Of a stretch of 64,000 bases of DNA, positions 35,768 through 45,134 are shown piece by piece. A program made the position numbers and the translations under genes. Below the pieces are notes generated by a model. The model saw only the letters and a list, made by a program, of their open reading frames with translations, was not told the origin of the DNA and searched no databases. Position 1 is the first letter of the stretch; the number at the start of each line of letters is the position of its first letter. Location of the stretch: the NCBI GenBank assembly GCA_024401355.1, contig JAKSLF010000001.1, positions 1 through 64,000 on the forward strand, written 5' to 3'. The DNA is from Bacteroidales bacterium. Lineage in GTDB: Bacteria; Bacteroidota; Bacteroidia; Bacteroidales; Marinilabiliaceae.

Positions 35768-35799
35768 GAGAATCACTCAATAGGGTGGTTCTCTTTTTT
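35768..35799 (+). terminator. Terminator after the tRNA
   Basis: GAGAATCACTC (35768-35778) pairs with GGGTGGTTCTC (35783-35793, two wobbles), then TTTTTT. Confidence 0.85.
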
Positions 35800-35808
35800 A
35801 TTATCCCT

Positions 35809-36945
35809 CTACCATTTTTTCTTGTCCCTAAATATAGTCAGTATTGCTATTGAAAGTAGCACAAATGGATATGCTAAGGCTAGCATGATTATATATACTA
35901 CGTTCCATTTGTGTTGCCATACGTCTCTTCCTTGCCATAGCAGTATCATTTCCGACACTGTTTTTAGAATGAAGCATCCTAGACCTATCCATCCCGTCCC
36001 AATTGCCGTGAGTATGATCATCGTTGGCCATGCTGCATTTCCAAAGGCTACTGTCATGGCCAATTTTTTTACGTCTTTGTCCGTATATCCAGTTGCTTTT
36101 CTTAGCCATCGTGTACGCTGATAGTAATACGCTTTTATGCCGTTCGGACATGTCGTTTCAACGGCTGCGTTATCAGATTTTAAGTATTCTATTCTGCCTC
36201 CATTTTGTTTTATGGCCGACAAGAGGAACATGTCATCTCCCGAGGCATATTTCAGTCTGCTGTCATGCCTCATGTATACTTCTTTCTTGAATGCCATGTT
36301 TGCTCCATTACACATTGTCGGATGTCCATCCATGGCTGTAGCCGCTGTACTGAGCTGAAGTGAGACAAATTCCAGCTCCATAAGTTCTTGAGCTATGCTT
36401 CCGTTGTTGGCTTTCATTCTTACTGGCATTATTAGCATGTCAGGCTCTTTCTCCGCCAGTGTTGTCGACATAGTTTCATACCAATGTCTTTCTGCTTCAC
36501 AGTCTCCGTCTATGACAGCTACATATTCGTTGCGCGTTTCCGATACACCTAGCCTTTGCGCATTTTTCTTGCCCGCATCTCCTTCGTTTCTCACTATTTT
36601 CGCATTGAAGTGCCGATTCTCTTCGATTATCCCTTTAATTATCGACTCCGTTCCGTCTGTGCAATGGTCCGCTACAAGCACTACTTCGTCAATAGTTTCT
36701 GTTTGCTCCATAAGCGATTTGAGCATCTTACCGACATTCTTTTCTTCGTTGTGTAATGCGATAACTACGCTTACCGGTGTCCTCTTTTTTTTGTCATTTC
36801 CGCATTGCTCATTCTTGCGCCATGTCAACACCCATCTCGCGACGCTTGTAACGTATACACAGGTGCATAGCAATGCCAATGCCCCTAAACTATATGGCAA
36901 AAAAAAGGAGGCCTCTAAAGCCTCCTCTATGTTCGTTATAGTCAT
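35809..36945 (-). CDS. Membrane glycosyltransferase, family 2
   Basis: 378 residues from the ATG at 36945, one base after the upstream stop. N-terminal helix (about 13-40), GT-A domain opening PVSVVIALHNEEKNVGKMLKSL, metal motif IDGDCEAE, acceptor-site SGDDMF, and QRTRWLRKATGY (the QxxRW motif of processive synthases), then three C-terminal helices. Likely extends a polysaccharide or glycolipid at the inner membrane. A terminator-like hairpin lies within its first 16 codons. Confidence 0.88.
   Translation of the reverse strand: MTITNIEEALEASFFLPYSLGALALLCTCVYVTSVARWVLTWRKNEQCGNDKKKRTPVSVVIALHNEEKNVGKMLKSLMEQTETIDEVVLVADHCTDGTESIIKGIIEENRHFNAKIVRNEGDAGKKNAQRLGVSETRNEYVAVIDGDCEAERHWYETMSTTLAEKEPDMLIMPVRMKANNGSIAQELMELEFVSLQLSTAATAMDGHPTMCNGANMAFKKEVYMRHDSRLKYASGDDMFLLSAIKQNGGRIEYLKSDNAAVETTCPNGIKAYYYQRTRWLRKATGYTDKDVKKLAMTVAFGNAAWPTMIILTAIGTGWIGLGCFILKTVSEMILLWQGRDVWQHKWNVVYIIMLALAYPFVLLSIAILTIFRDKKKW
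36899..36926 (-). terminator. Terminator-like hairpin inside the glycosyltransferase start
   Basis: Minus strand AGGAGGC, 7-base loop, GCCTCCT, then eight T. It occupies codons 7-16 of the glycosyltransferase, just past the SPOR gene stop. Confidence 0.72.
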
Positions 36946-36946
36946 C

Positions 36947-37852
36947 TTATTCGCCCGAGTTTGTGATGTAGCTCTCGATACGGTATGTGTCAACTATATA
37001 TTCCTGACGAGCCTCAGCATCTGGCAGACGGTCATAACTATCGATTATCGCTACGTAGTCACCACGGAATGTACCGACCTCTGCTTTGTCAAAGCCTTTC
37101 GCTTTCAACTGTTCTACTTTCGCCTGTGCTGCACCTTCGTTCTTGTATGTTCCTACGATGATGTTATATCGTTTGTCTGTAGCGATGTCTACCTTGGCAG
37201 GCTTCACCTCTTCTACAACTTCTGGCTCAGGTTCTGCTACTGGCTCTTTGACTACAGGCTTTACAACCTGTTCTGTCTTCTCGCCGCCAAAGAAGAAGTT
37301 ATATACACAATTATCCTTGTTTATTACAAACAGGCATAATATTACGCTGATGAGGAATAGCAACACTATGATTGCTATGATAATTAGTCTCTTACGAGAG
37401 TTGTCCTCTTCTTCATATACGTATGTATTTGTGACTGCCTGTGGCTTTTCTTCAATTTTTGTTTCTTCCTTCACGGTTTCTTCTGCTTTTATTTCATTAT
37501 CCGCCAGGTCTATTGGCGCATTTGCTGCCGATGTGCCTGCAACGGCTTCTCCGTTTGCTGCAAATTCATAGCGTCCATCAACGTTCGACACTACGCCTAC
37601 TCCTTCAATTGACACTTGGTTGCCCGATGACAACTGCTGCTTTGCCGATGATACATAGTCCTTGATGCGCTGGTTCGCCTCGTCAACAGATATGTTCTCC
37701 TGCTGCGCTATTGCATTTGCAAGCACACCATCATCGAAATTCAAATACTGGTTGAACATCACACCACCTTCTGGTGTTGCGATAAAAGCGCCAAGTTCTG
37801 GAACTATGACTCTAGGTTGCTGACTAATCAGCTGTTTTATGTACTGATCCAT
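36947..37852 (-). CDS. SPOR-domain membrane protein with N-terminal HU-like (CCDC81-type) domain
   Basis: 301 residues. N-terminal ~100 residues (VIVPELGAFIATPEGGVMFN ... VSIEGVGVV) fit the bacterial HU-CCDC81 domain pair. Acidic linker, one membrane helix (about 156-176), Pro/Glu/Val-rich periplasmic linker, and a C-terminal SPOR domain (about 225-300, YNIIVGTYKNEGAAQAKVEQLKAKGF) that binds denuded septal peptidoglycan. Likely division-site protein linking envelope and cytoplasm. Confidence 0.9.
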   Translation of the reverse strand: MDQYIKQLISQQPRVIVPELGAFIATPEGGVMFNQYLNFDDGVLANAIAQQENISVDEANQRIKDYVSSAKQQLSSGNQVSIEGVGVVSNVDGRYEFAANGEAVAGTSAANAPIDLADNEIKAEETVKEETKIEEKPQAVTNTYVYEEEDNSRKRLIIIAIIVLLFLISVILCLFVINKDNCVYNFFFGGEKTEQVVKPVVKEPVAEPEPEVVEEVKPAKVDIATDKRYNIIVGTYKNEGAAQAKVEQLKAKGFDKAEVGTFRGDYVAIIDSYDRLPDAEARQEYIVDTYRIESYITNSGE

Positions 37853-37882
37853 TATGGGTTAACTCTTTATCAATTGATGTCG

Positions 37883-37890
37883 CAAATATA
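37883..37890 (-). promoter_or_regulatory. -7 box for the SPOR gene
   Basis: Minus strand TATATTTG, 31 bases before the ATG at 37852. No -33 TTG. Confidence 0.5.
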
Positions 37891-37918
37891 GTGATTTTTG
37901 TATAATTAAGTAATGTTT

Positions 37919-37951
37919 TTGCAGATATAATAAAAAAAAGAATTAACTTTG
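37919..37951 (+). promoter_or_regulatory. Promoter of rpsP
   Basis: TTG at 37919-37921, 22 bases, TAACTTTG at 37944-37951; ribosomal-type strong -7 box. The spacing is at the long end. Confidence 0.65.
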
Positions 37952-38009
37952 CCTCGCAATCACGAGTTGGTTGCATGTAGGTTTAATAAATTAATCAATA
38001 AAAAGTTCT

Positions 38010-38561
38010 ATGTCAGTTAAGATTAGACTCGCAAGACACGGACACAAGGCACATGCTTTCTACCACATCGTAGTAGCTAATGCTAAGTCGCCACGAGATG
38101 GCAAATTCATTGAGAAGATTGGCTCGTACAATCCTAACACCAACCCTGCAACAGTCGTTCTCGATATCGACAAGGCTGTAGCATGGCTTAACAATGGTGC
38201 TCAACCTACCGACACAGTTCGCTCTATCCTCTCTAAGGAAGGCGCATTGTTGAAGAAACACCTCCTCGAGGGTGTTAAGAAGGGCGCATTCGACGAAGCT
38301 AAGGCTGAGGAGAAGTTCAACGCTTGGAAGCAGCAGAAGGAAGAGGCTAAGCAGCAGGCAGCTCAGAAGGATTCAGTTAAGAAGGCTGAAGACAAGAAGT
38401 CTCGCCAGGCAGCTGAAGCTAAGGTTAACGCTGATCGTGCTGAGGCAATCGCTAAGAAGAAGGCTGAGGCTGAAGTTGCTAAGCAGGAGGCAGAAGCAGC
38501 AGCTAATGCAGCTGAAGCAGAGGCTCCAGCAGCTGAGGCAGAAGCACCAGCAGCAGAGTAA
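38010..38561 (+). CDS. rpsP: 30S ribosomal protein S16 with long Ala/Glu/Lys tail
   Basis: 183 residues: S16 core in the first ~85 ([33 protein letters not shown]), then ~100 residues of charged, Ala-rich helix ending in AEAPAAE repeats. S16 is usually about 80 residues; the tail is a known Bacteroidota feature. Highly biased codons. Monocistronic, with its own promoter and terminator. Confidence 0.97.
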   Translation: MSVKIRLARHGHKAHAFYHIVVANAKSPRDGKFIEKIGSYNPNTNPATVVLDIDKAVAWLNNGAQPTDTVRSILSKEGALLKKHLLEGVKKGAFDEAKAEEKFNAWKQQKEEAKQQAAQKDSVKKAEDKKSRQAAEAKVNADRAEAIAKKKAEAEVAKQEAEAAANAAEAEAPAAEAEAPAAE

Positions 38562-38583
38562 TCCTTTACGCTCAGAAAGAAAA

Positions 38584-38620
38584 AAAGGAAGTGAGATTTT
38601 CTCGCTTCCTTTATTTTTTT
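38584..38620. terminator. Bidirectional terminator between rpsP and the SpoIIE gene
   Basis: 13-bp stem (38584-38596 with 38600-38612, one G-U), flanked by A runs upstream and T runs downstream. Confidence 0.87.
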
Positions 38621-38634
38621 GTCTCATATCCTTG

Positions 38635-39888
38635 TTAATGCAGACGGAATATTCCCTTCTTCAAGAACTCTATACCTAATACTGAAACGTCATCAAACAC
38701 TCTGTTGTTCTTCATGTTGTCATCCGACATCTGCTCTATCTTCTTCATTGCCTTCGTTATGTCGTTCGTTTCCGTCAGTATTTGCTTTATGCTGTCTATC
38801 GACCTGCTGACATATTCTCCCTCATCCAGCTCTATCAGTCCATCCGTATAAGTTACCAATCTCGCACCCTTGTGCATCGTTATGCTTCCCACTTCTATCG
38901 CAGGTATGAAATCCAGCATACCCAATGCTATGCAGCCTTCCTGTAGTTCTACTATTTTGTCGTCGTGGAAATGAACTATCGGCGCCAGATGACCGGCATT
39001 TATATATTCCATCTGACCCGACAATATATTATATCGACCTATGAATGCCGTAATAAACTTGTCCGATGAGGTCACATTATGGCATATTCGCATGTTCAAC
39101 TCCCTCGCCAGCTTCTCCAGAGGTATGTGCGACGTGAATAACGACCTTAGCATCGCCTGGAAGTTCGACATCAGCAGAGCTGCACTTATTCCCTTGCCCG
39201 ACACATCAGCCATGCAGAAACCTACTGAATATGGCGATAACTTCAATACGTCATAGTAGTCACCACCAACATCCTGGTGTGGATGATACATTGATACGCA
39301 TTTCATATACTTCGATCCATAAAGCTGGCTCTCGTGCGGAATAAGTCCTGCCTGAATCTGTGACGCAAGCTTCAGCTCATTCTTTAGCGCCTGCTGCTTC
39401 AGCAGTTTCTCCTGCACCTTCTTGCCCTCTATGAATACTACTATCAGATTGCATAGTATCTGTATGAACTTCAAGTTCTTCAGCGTTGGACTCAATCCCT
39501 CGCCCTCTTCATCGTCGCCTACAAGTACGTAACCTATCGACTTATATTTATGAAACAATGGTATTACTGCATCAAAGCCCACCAGCGCTTCATTGTCCGT
39601 CATCGTGATATTCTCTATCCTGTCGATGCTCGACAAGTCTCTCGACACATCTATTTTGGCTATCTGGTTCGTTGTTACTCCCGATGCCAGCAACGTACTC
39701 CAATGGTTGCCTGTACGTGTGTATACCAGCATCTTGCCTACACCTATGGCATCCTTCAGCAGAGTCTCAAACTGACTCATCAACTCCTCAACGGTATTAT
39801 CCTCGTTGATCAATTGCACCACCTCGAGAAGCATATTCATCTTCTCCTTGTAAAGGCGCACTATATTTGTATTTGAGGAGCGTTCCAT
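38635..39888 (-). CDS. SpoIIE-family serine phosphatase with GAF-like sensor domain
   Basis: 417 residues. N-terminal ~170 residues resemble a GAF domain after a short coiled coil, then a helical linker (KLASQIQAGLIPHE), then the PP2C/SpoIIE domain (about 205-412): DVGGDYYDV, FCMADVSGKGISAALLM, INAGHLAPI, TDGLIE and DDVSVLGIEF carry the metal-binding aspartates. Typically dephosphorylates an anti-sigma-factor antagonist (RsbU-like). No partner STAS or RsbW gene is adjacent. Confidence 0.93.
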   Translation of the reverse strand: MERSSNTNIVRLYKEKMNMLLEVVQLINEDNTVEELMSQFETLLKDAIGVGKMLVYTRTGNHWSTLLASGVTTNQIAKIDVSRDLSSIDRIENITMTDNEALVGFDAVIPLFHKYKSIGYVLVGDDEEGEGLSPTLKNLKFIQILCNLIVVFIEGKKVQEKLLKQQALKNELKLASQIQAGLIPHESQLYGSKYMKCVSMYHPHQDVGGDYYDVLKLSPYSVGFCMADVSGKGISAALLMSNFQAMLRSLFTSHIPLEKLARELNMRICHNVTSSDKFITAFIGRYNILSGQMEYINAGHLAPIVHFHDDKIVELQEGCIALGMLDFIPAIEVGSITMHKGARLVTYTDGLIELDEGEYVSRSIDSIKQILTETNDITKAMKKIEQMSDDNMKNNRVFDDVSVLGIEFLKKGIFRLH

Positions 39889-40018
39889 TGCTTTTTCTCT
39901 TTTTTATCAGTGTGAAGATAGTTATTATTTTCTCTATCACGCAAAAATCGAGCCGTTTATTGTATTTCTTTATCTTGATTTAGATGCATTTTAAATAAAT
40001 TAACATTGTAAGGGCAAC

Positions 40019-40050
40019 AAAAAAAGTGACTTTGCGTATGCAAAGCCACT
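40019..40050 (-). terminator. Terminator of efp
   Basis: Arms 40025-40035 and 40040-40050 pair with one G-U/A-C irregularity, GTAT loop, followed on the minus strand by seven T. Confidence 0.85.
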
Positions 40051-40076
40051 CCCTATTATCTTTCGTGAAGCCTGAA

Positions 40077-40643
40077 TTACTTCAAACGCTCTACGTATGA
40101 TCTGTCACGTGTGTCAACCTTGATCTTGTCACCCTGGTTAACAAACAATGGTACCATGATTGTTGCACCTGTTTCGATTGTTGCAGGCTTCAATGAGTTA
40201 GTCGATGATGTATCGCCACGTACACCTGGCTCTGTGTATGTAATCTCATATATCATGAATGCAGGAAGATCCACTGCAAGAATTGTATCGCTCTCAGCAT
40301 GTACAACTACTTCTACCGACTCGCCTTCCTTCAAGAGGTCTGAGTTAGGAATGAGTGACTCTTCGATAGGAATCTGCTCGTATGTCTCGTTGTTCATGAA
40401 GTTAAGACCCATGTCATCTTTATAGAGGTACTGGTATGGACGACGCTCTACTCGAGCCTCTTCTACCTTAACACCTGCGTTGAATGTGTTCTCAATTACC
40501 TTACCTGTCTTTACGTTCTTCAACTTTGTACGAACGAATGCAGGACCCTTGCCTGGTTTTACATGGAGGAATTCTACAATGAAGTAGATCTGACCATTGT
40601 GAACGATGGCCATGCCATTGCGGAAATCTGCTGTAGATGCCAT
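40077..40643 (-). CDS. efp: Elongation factor P
   Basis: 188 residues, three beta-barrel domains. The tip lysine lies in [21 protein letters not shown] and the C-terminal [18 protein letters not shown] are family signatures. Rescues ribosomes at polyproline stretches. No EpmA/B or EarP neighbour. Confidence 0.97.
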   Translation of the reverse strand: MASTADFRNGMAIVHNGQIYFIVEFLHVKPGKGPAFVRTKLKNVKTGKVIENTFNAGVKVEEARVERRPYQYLYKDDMGLNFMNNETYEQIPIEESLIPNSDLLKEGESVEVVVHAESDTILAVDLPAFMIYEITYTEPGVRGDTSSTNSLKPATIETGATIMVPLFVNQGDKIKVDTRDRSYVERLK

Positions 40644-40707
40644 ATATTATTCTCTTTTTTTAGTTAATGCTTAACCAAGTTATATCTAACGATAACCTTT
40701 TTCCTCG

Positions 40708-40737
40708 CAAAGTTAATGTTTTTATCGTCACTAGCAA
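40708..40737 (-). promoter_or_regulatory. Promoter of efp
   Basis: Minus strand TTTTG, 19 bases, TAACTTTG: full consensus. Confidence 0.82.
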
Positions 40738-40859
40738 AATACTAATCTTACTTTTTTGCTACCTATTTCTACAAAAAAACTCACGACAAATTTTTTTCTC
40801 CTTCATGTGTCACAAAATCCATAGCCGTGCGTTATCTTTATGAATTGAATGAAATAATT

Positions 40860-41642
40860 ATGACAGAACAAGAATACATCCAATACGTCGAACGATGTCG
40901 ACCACGACTTGTCGAACTCGCCCGCATTTATGTTGTCGAACCCGACGATGCCGAAGACATTGTGCAAGATGTATTGGTCAAACTCTGGACCATACATAAT
41001 ACCATTCCTTCGTTTGAAGCCATAGCCTTTGCTGCCACAAAGAATAAGGCTATCGACTTCTTGCGTCGACGACAACGTCACCAAGGTTCATACATCGACA
41101 TCGAAACACTCAATGCCGAACTCGAACAGGTTGACGATACCGATGATGCTACTAACAGGGAAGCACAGATAAATCAGATGCTCAACGCCATCGAACATCT
41201 CCCAAGCCAGCAGAGTCTCATTCTCCGCATGCGACATCTCAAGGGCATGGAGATGGCCGATATAGCCAAGGTTACTGGCTCCACTGAAGTCTCCATTCGC
41301 AAGACCCTCAGCCGTGCCCGACTCAGTCTTGCCAAGTGGCTATCTGCATCAGTTGCCGCCGTATTGATACTTTTTGCAGGCTTCTCAGCCTTCAATCACT
41401 ATAGTACCTCACGCATGCTATCCATCTACGAAGGCAGTTACGTGATTGTCGATGGACAACGCATCGACGACCTGAGTCTGATTCACGACGACATTGTTGC
41501 CACTCTTGCTTTCGCACAGCAGACCGAAGACAACATCTATTCGCAATCCGACATCATTGATGCCCAAGACGATGCCCTCAACAGCATAACCGATGAGGTA
41601 GAACGAGAAAGAATTAAACAATTGTTGGCCGACATATATTAA
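40860..41642 (+). CDS. ECF-type sigma factor fused to a transmembrane/extracytoplasmic tail
   Basis: 260 residues from the ATG at 40860. Region 2 (about 5-75, DAEDIVQDVLVKLW; FLRRRQRH), region 4 (about 112-160, LPSQQSLILRMRHLKGMEMADIA ... SIRKTLSRARLSLAKWL). Instead of stopping there it continues into a hydrophobic helix (about 162-180) and an acidic ~80-residue tail. In related Bacteroidota loci a separate small membrane protein follows the sigma gene; here it appears fused. Predicts a membrane-tethered sigma factor that must be released or works at the membrane. Heads an operon with two exported proteins. Confidence 0.88.
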   Translation: MTEQEYIQYVERCRPRLVELARIYVVEPDDAEDIVQDVLVKLWTIHNTIPSFEAIAFAATKNKAIDFLRRRQRHQGSYIDIETLNAELEQVDDTDDATNREAQINQMLNAIEHLPSQQSLILRMRHLKGMEMADIAKVTGSTEVSIRKTLSRARLSLAKWLSASVAAVLILFAGFSAFNHYSTSRMLSIYEGSYVIVDGQRIDDLSLIHDDIVATLAFAQQTEDNIYSQSDIIDAQDDALNSITDEVERERIKQLLADIY

Positions 41643-41654
41643 TAAAGTAAGACA

Positions 41655-42050
41655 ATGAAAAGATTAATAACACTACTCATAGTAGCATTCGCAGGGATCA
41701 TCTCCGCCAATGCGCAAAACAACATCGATAAGCTCATCGATTCTTGTCAAAGTGTCGGCAGTAGCAGGTTTACCTCTGCTGTTGAACGCAATCCCGACAC
41801 CCATCAGGTCGTCAAGGTAGTTAAGGTCTTCGAATCTGATAGTATGCCTGCTTCCAAATTCATTTCTACCTTTAATGAAGAGTCTACTAGCGCTTCAACC
41901 AGCAGCAAGAGCATCAACAATGGTAGAGTCAATCACACACTCACTTTCGAAAGCGACAATCAGATACGCATCTACTCACTTAGCTACGAAAACGAATATG
42001 CACACATTGGCCTTCGTGTCACTATAATTGTCAAATATTTAAAGAAATAA
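41655..42050 (+). CDS. Exported protein, DUF5024-like
   Basis: 131 residues with signal peptide (about 1-20, ANAQ). Ser-rich middle (STSASTSSKSINNGR). Position between a sigma factor and a head-GIN protein matches DUF5024 loci I know from Bacteroides; assignment is mainly by context. 12 bases after the sigma gene stop. Confidence 0.7.
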   Translation: MKRLITLLIVAFAGIISANAQNNIDKLIDSCQSVGSSRFTSAVERNPDTHQVVKVVKVFESDSMPASKFISTFNEESTSASTSSKSINNGRVNHTLTFESDNQIRIYSLSYENEYAHIGLRVTIIVKYLKK

Positions 42051-42061
42051 ACCAAACCTAA

Positions 42062-42874
42062 ATGTTATCGAATATGAAACTTTCATTCCTTGCATCAGCA
42101 GCTCTCGCTTTGTTTCTGAGCATTCCATCTTTTGCTTCTTCCCATGGCTCGTGCCGTACTGACGACTCTGATACCACGAAGTTCGTCTCTCGCACTCTCG
42201 AATATAAAGATTTCCATGGCATCTATTGCAGCGGCAACATATCCATCATATACAGTCAAGGCAACACCTTTTCTGTAGTAGCCAAAACCCTTCCTGATAA
42301 CTTTGAACACATTATCTTCGATGTCTCCAATAACCTTCTCAACGTAAGTTGCGATAAGTTCTTCAAGTCTAAATTGTTGCTCTATGTTACTACACCCGAC
42401 TTCCATTACGTCAAAGCCAGTGGTGCTGTCAAGTTCAACTCTGGTTACATCAACACCTCAGACGACTTCTATATTGAAATGTCTGGATCATGCAAATTTT
42501 ATGCTGACTCCATATCATGTAAGGATATCAACGCCAATGTGTCTGGAGCATGCAAATTCGACGCATCTGTATCTGCTTCCAACAATGCTTCCGTACAATG
42601 TAATGGTGCTGTCAAAAGCAACGTCATCATACGTGCCAACGAGTTTTTCCTCGAAGGCAATGGTGCTGTTAAGATGGAAGCATCGTTTGTTGGAGGTTCT
42701 GCTGATGTCCAGTTCTCGGGTGCCTCTAAGCTCAATCTAACCGTCGACTGCCAGAGTTTGAAAGCTCGAAACAATGGTGCTGGCAAGCTCATCATCAAGG
42801 GTGTTGCTGATAAAACCGACATCAAATCCAATGGTGTTGTCAAGATTGACAGCCACGAACTCAATAATTTCTAA
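42062..42874 (+). CDS. Head GIN domain (DUF2807) exported protein
   Basis: 270 residues (a second ATG at 42074 would remove four). Signal peptide about 5-27, then a right-handed beta-helix of repeated turns in which GAVKFN, SGSCKF, SGACKF, NGAVKM, SGASKL and NGAGKL recur, the Gly-Ala/Ser-Lys pattern of DUF2807. Likely the cell-envelope output or sensor of the sigma operon. Confidence 0.85.
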   Translation: MLSNMKLSFLASAALALFLSIPSFASSHGSCRTDDSDTTKFVSRTLEYKDFHGIYCSGNISIIYSQGNTFSVVAKTLPDNFEHIIFDVSNNLLNVSCDKFFKSKLLLYVTTPDFHYVKASGAVKFNSGYINTSDDFYIEMSGSCKFYADSISCKDINANVSGACKFDASVSASNNASVQCNGAVKSNVIIRANEFFLEGNGAVKMEASFVGGSADVQFSGASKLNLTVDCQSLKARNNGAGKLIIKGVADKTDIKSNGVVKIDSHELNNF

Positions 42875-42907
42875 CCATTCTCTGTCCACATTAATCTAAT
42901 TTTGTGC

Positions 42908-42915
42908 TATCTTTG
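42908..42915 (+). promoter_or_regulatory. -7 box for argH
   Basis: TATCTTTG, consensus, 40 bases before the argH ATG; no TTG at -33. Confidence 0.6.
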
Positions 42916-42954
42916 CACCCAATATTAATAATCTCTAGCACGAAGTTTACTCAC

Positions 42955-44286
42955 ATGAAACTCTGGGACAAAGGATATAACGTCGACGACCGTATCGACA
43001 AGTTTACTGTTGGACTCGACCGCGAACTAGACCTTCACCTCGCTCCTTTCGACATTATGGGCACTATGGCCCATATCACTATGCTCGAAAGTGTCGGACT
43101 TCTCAAGAAGGACGAACTTGATGTTCTTCTTAAGGAACTCAAGGCCCTCTATGCCGAGGCTGTCAAAGGAAATTTTATCATCGAAGATGATATCGAAGAT
43201 GTTCACTCACAGGTTGAGCTTATGCTTACTCGCCGACTCGGCGACATTGGTAAGAAGGTTCATAGTGGACGTTCTCGCAACGACCAGGTTCTCCTCGACC
43301 TCAAGCTCTATACTCGTGCTCAAATCGAGGATGTCGTTTCTAGAATGCGTAACCTTTTTGATGTTCTCCAGAAGAAGAGCGAACAATATAAGGATGTTCT
43401 TATTCCTGGTTACACTCACCTTCAGGTTGCTATGCCATCTTCTTTCGGACTTTGGTTTGGTGCCTATGCCGAGAGCCTTTGTGACGATATGATTATGATG
43501 GAGGCTGCATACGAGGTTGCCAACCAGAATCCACTCGGTGCAGCTGCCGGCTACGGTTCGTCTTTCCCACTCAACCGCACTATGACTACTCGTCTTCTTG
43601 GTTTCGACGACCTTAATTATAATGTAGTTTATGCTCAGATGGGACGTGGCAAGACCGAACGTATTGTTGCATTTGCCCTTGCTTCTCTTGCCGAAACTAT
43701 CGGCCGTCTTGCTGTTGATGGATGTCTCTATACTTCTCAGAATTTTGGCTTTATCCATCTTCCTAAGCAGATGACTACTGGCTCTAGCATTATGCCTCAT
43801 AAGAAGAACCCTGATGTCTTCGAGCTGATTCGTGCTCATTGTAATAAGATTCAGGGTGTTGCCAATACTATCCGTCTTATCTCGACTAACCTACCTTCAG
43901 GATACTTCCGTGATATGCAGATTATCAAGGAAGTTTACATTCCTACTTTTGCTGAAATTAAGGATTGCCTTGATATTACTGCATACGCTATCGAAAATAT
44001 GGAAGTTGTCGACCATATAATGGACGACCCTAAGTATAAGCTTGCTTTCAGTGTTGAGGAAGTAAATCGTCTGGCTAATGAAGGTGTTCCTTTCCGTGAT
44101 GCCTATAAGCAGGTTGGCATGGCTATCGAGAGAGGCGAATTCGAATTTAATGGCGAACTGCATCATACTCACGAAGGTTCTATTGGCAATCTTTGTACCG
44201 ACAAGATTCGTGAAAAGATGGACCGCGTGATGTCTCGTTTTGGTTTTGATTCTGTGGAAAAGGCTGTTGACAGTCTTGTGAAATAA
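42955..44286 (+). CDS. argH: Argininosuccinate lyase
   Basis: 443 residues from the ATG at 42955 (MKLWDKGY); the longer frame runs into the promoter. Fumarase/aspartase superfamily: VHSGRSRNDQV, and the signature GSSIMPHKKNPD. Final step of arginine synthesis. Monocistronic. Confidence 0.96.
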   Translation: MKLWDKGYNVDDRIDKFTVGLDRELDLHLAPFDIMGTMAHITMLESVGLLKKDELDVLLKELKALYAEAVKGNFIIEDDIEDVHSQVELMLTRRLGDIGKKVHSGRSRNDQVLLDLKLYTRAQIEDVVSRMRNLFDVLQKKSEQYKDVLIPGYTHLQVAMPSSFGLWFGAYAESLCDDMIMMEAAYEVANQNPLGAAAGYGSSFPLNRTMTTRLLGFDDLNYNVVYAQMGRGKTERIVAFALASLAETIGRLAVDGCLYTSQNFGFIHLPKQMTTGSSIMPHKKNPDVFELIRAHCNKIQGVANTIRLISTNLPSGYFRDMQIIKEVYIPTFAEIKDCLDITAYAIENMEVVDHIMDDPKYKLAFSVEEVNRLANEGVPFRDAYKQVGMAIERGEFEFNGELHHTHEGSIGNLCTDKIREKMDRVMSRFGFDSVEKAVDSLVK

Positions 44287-44313
44287 GATTTTCTATTTAA
44301 CTTTTATATACTT

Positions 44314-44349
44314 GACGGCACTGTTCTCTACGGTTGCCGTCATTTTTTT
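44314..44349 (+). terminator. Terminator of argH
   Basis: GACGGCA (44314-44320) pairs with TGCCGTC (44335-44341), then ATTTTTTT; overlaps the 3' end of the convergent permease gene. Confidence 0.72.
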
Positions 44350-45134
44350 ATTGTCTTTACTGCAAGCAGCGCTATCGTTAGCTCTACAGTTATTGCTGCT
44401 CCTGCTGGCAAATCACATAAGAATGCTAATGCTAGTCCTCCAATTCCTCCTGCCAACGCTATTATTGCCGATAATATCATCATTTTGCCCATGTTTTTGA
44501 CAAACATGTTTGCTATTGTCTGTGGTATTGTGAAGAGTGATAATACAAGGATTATACCGACCGCTTTTATTGCTAGTACTAATGATATCGCTATAAAAAC
44601 AGATGATGTCCAGCTTATAAATCTTACTTTCCATCTTGTTAGTTCAGCAAACGACGGCGCAAACGCTACGTACATTATCGGTCTGTAGAATATTATCGAC
44701 AATATTGTTGTTATCCCTGCCATTATTCCCATCGATATCACGTCTGTAGTACTTACAGAAAGTATGTCACCAAACATGAATCCCATAAGGTTCGGAGCAT
44801 ATCCTGGCGTCATGAACATGAACAAAATTCCTATTGCCATTCCAAGCGACCACAACATCGCTATTGCGCTATCTTCTCTCACTTTCCCCTTTTTACCCAG
44901 TATTTCTATTCCTAGTGCTGTCAATATTGCAAATACCATAGCTCCACCTATTGGTGACATGCCAAGATAATATGCGATGCCTATTCCTCCAAAGCTTGCG
45001 TGTGTTATTCCTCCCGATACAAATACCATTCGTCTTACAACTATGTACGTACCGATTATTCCCGATATTATCGAAAGGAAAACCATTGACAGTAATGCAT
45101 CTGTCACAAATTCATATTCAAAAATATTGTTCAC
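44340..45134 (-). CDS. Metal ABC transporter permease (ZnuB/MntB family)
   Basis: 264 residues, about eight membrane helices. ABC-3 family motifs: FVSGGITHASFGGIGIAYYLG near the N-terminus and VKAVGIILVLSLFTIP-type LAIKAVGIILVLSLFTIPQTIA. Overlaps the ATPase gene by four bases. Moves zinc, manganese or iron inward; zinc is favoured by the His-rich binding protein. Confidence 0.93.
   Translation of the reverse strand: MNNIFEYEFVTDALLSMVFLSIISGIIGTYIVVRRMVFVSGGITHASFGGIGIAYYLGMSPIGGAMVFAILTALGIEILGKKGKVREDSAIAMLWSLGMAIGILFMFMTPGYAPNLMGFMFGDILSVSTTDVISMGIMAGITTILSIIFYRPIMYVAFAPSFAELTRWKVRFISWTSSVFIAISLVLAIKAVGIILVLSLFTIPQTIANMFVKNMGKMMILSAIIALAGGIGGLALAFLCDLPAGAAITVELTIALLAVKTIKK

Noticed and set aside
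42904-42954. Extended N-terminus of argH (17 extra residues)
   Set aside because: It would overlap the -7 box at 42908-42915 and lacks similarity to the family; the ATG at 42955 gives the standard start.
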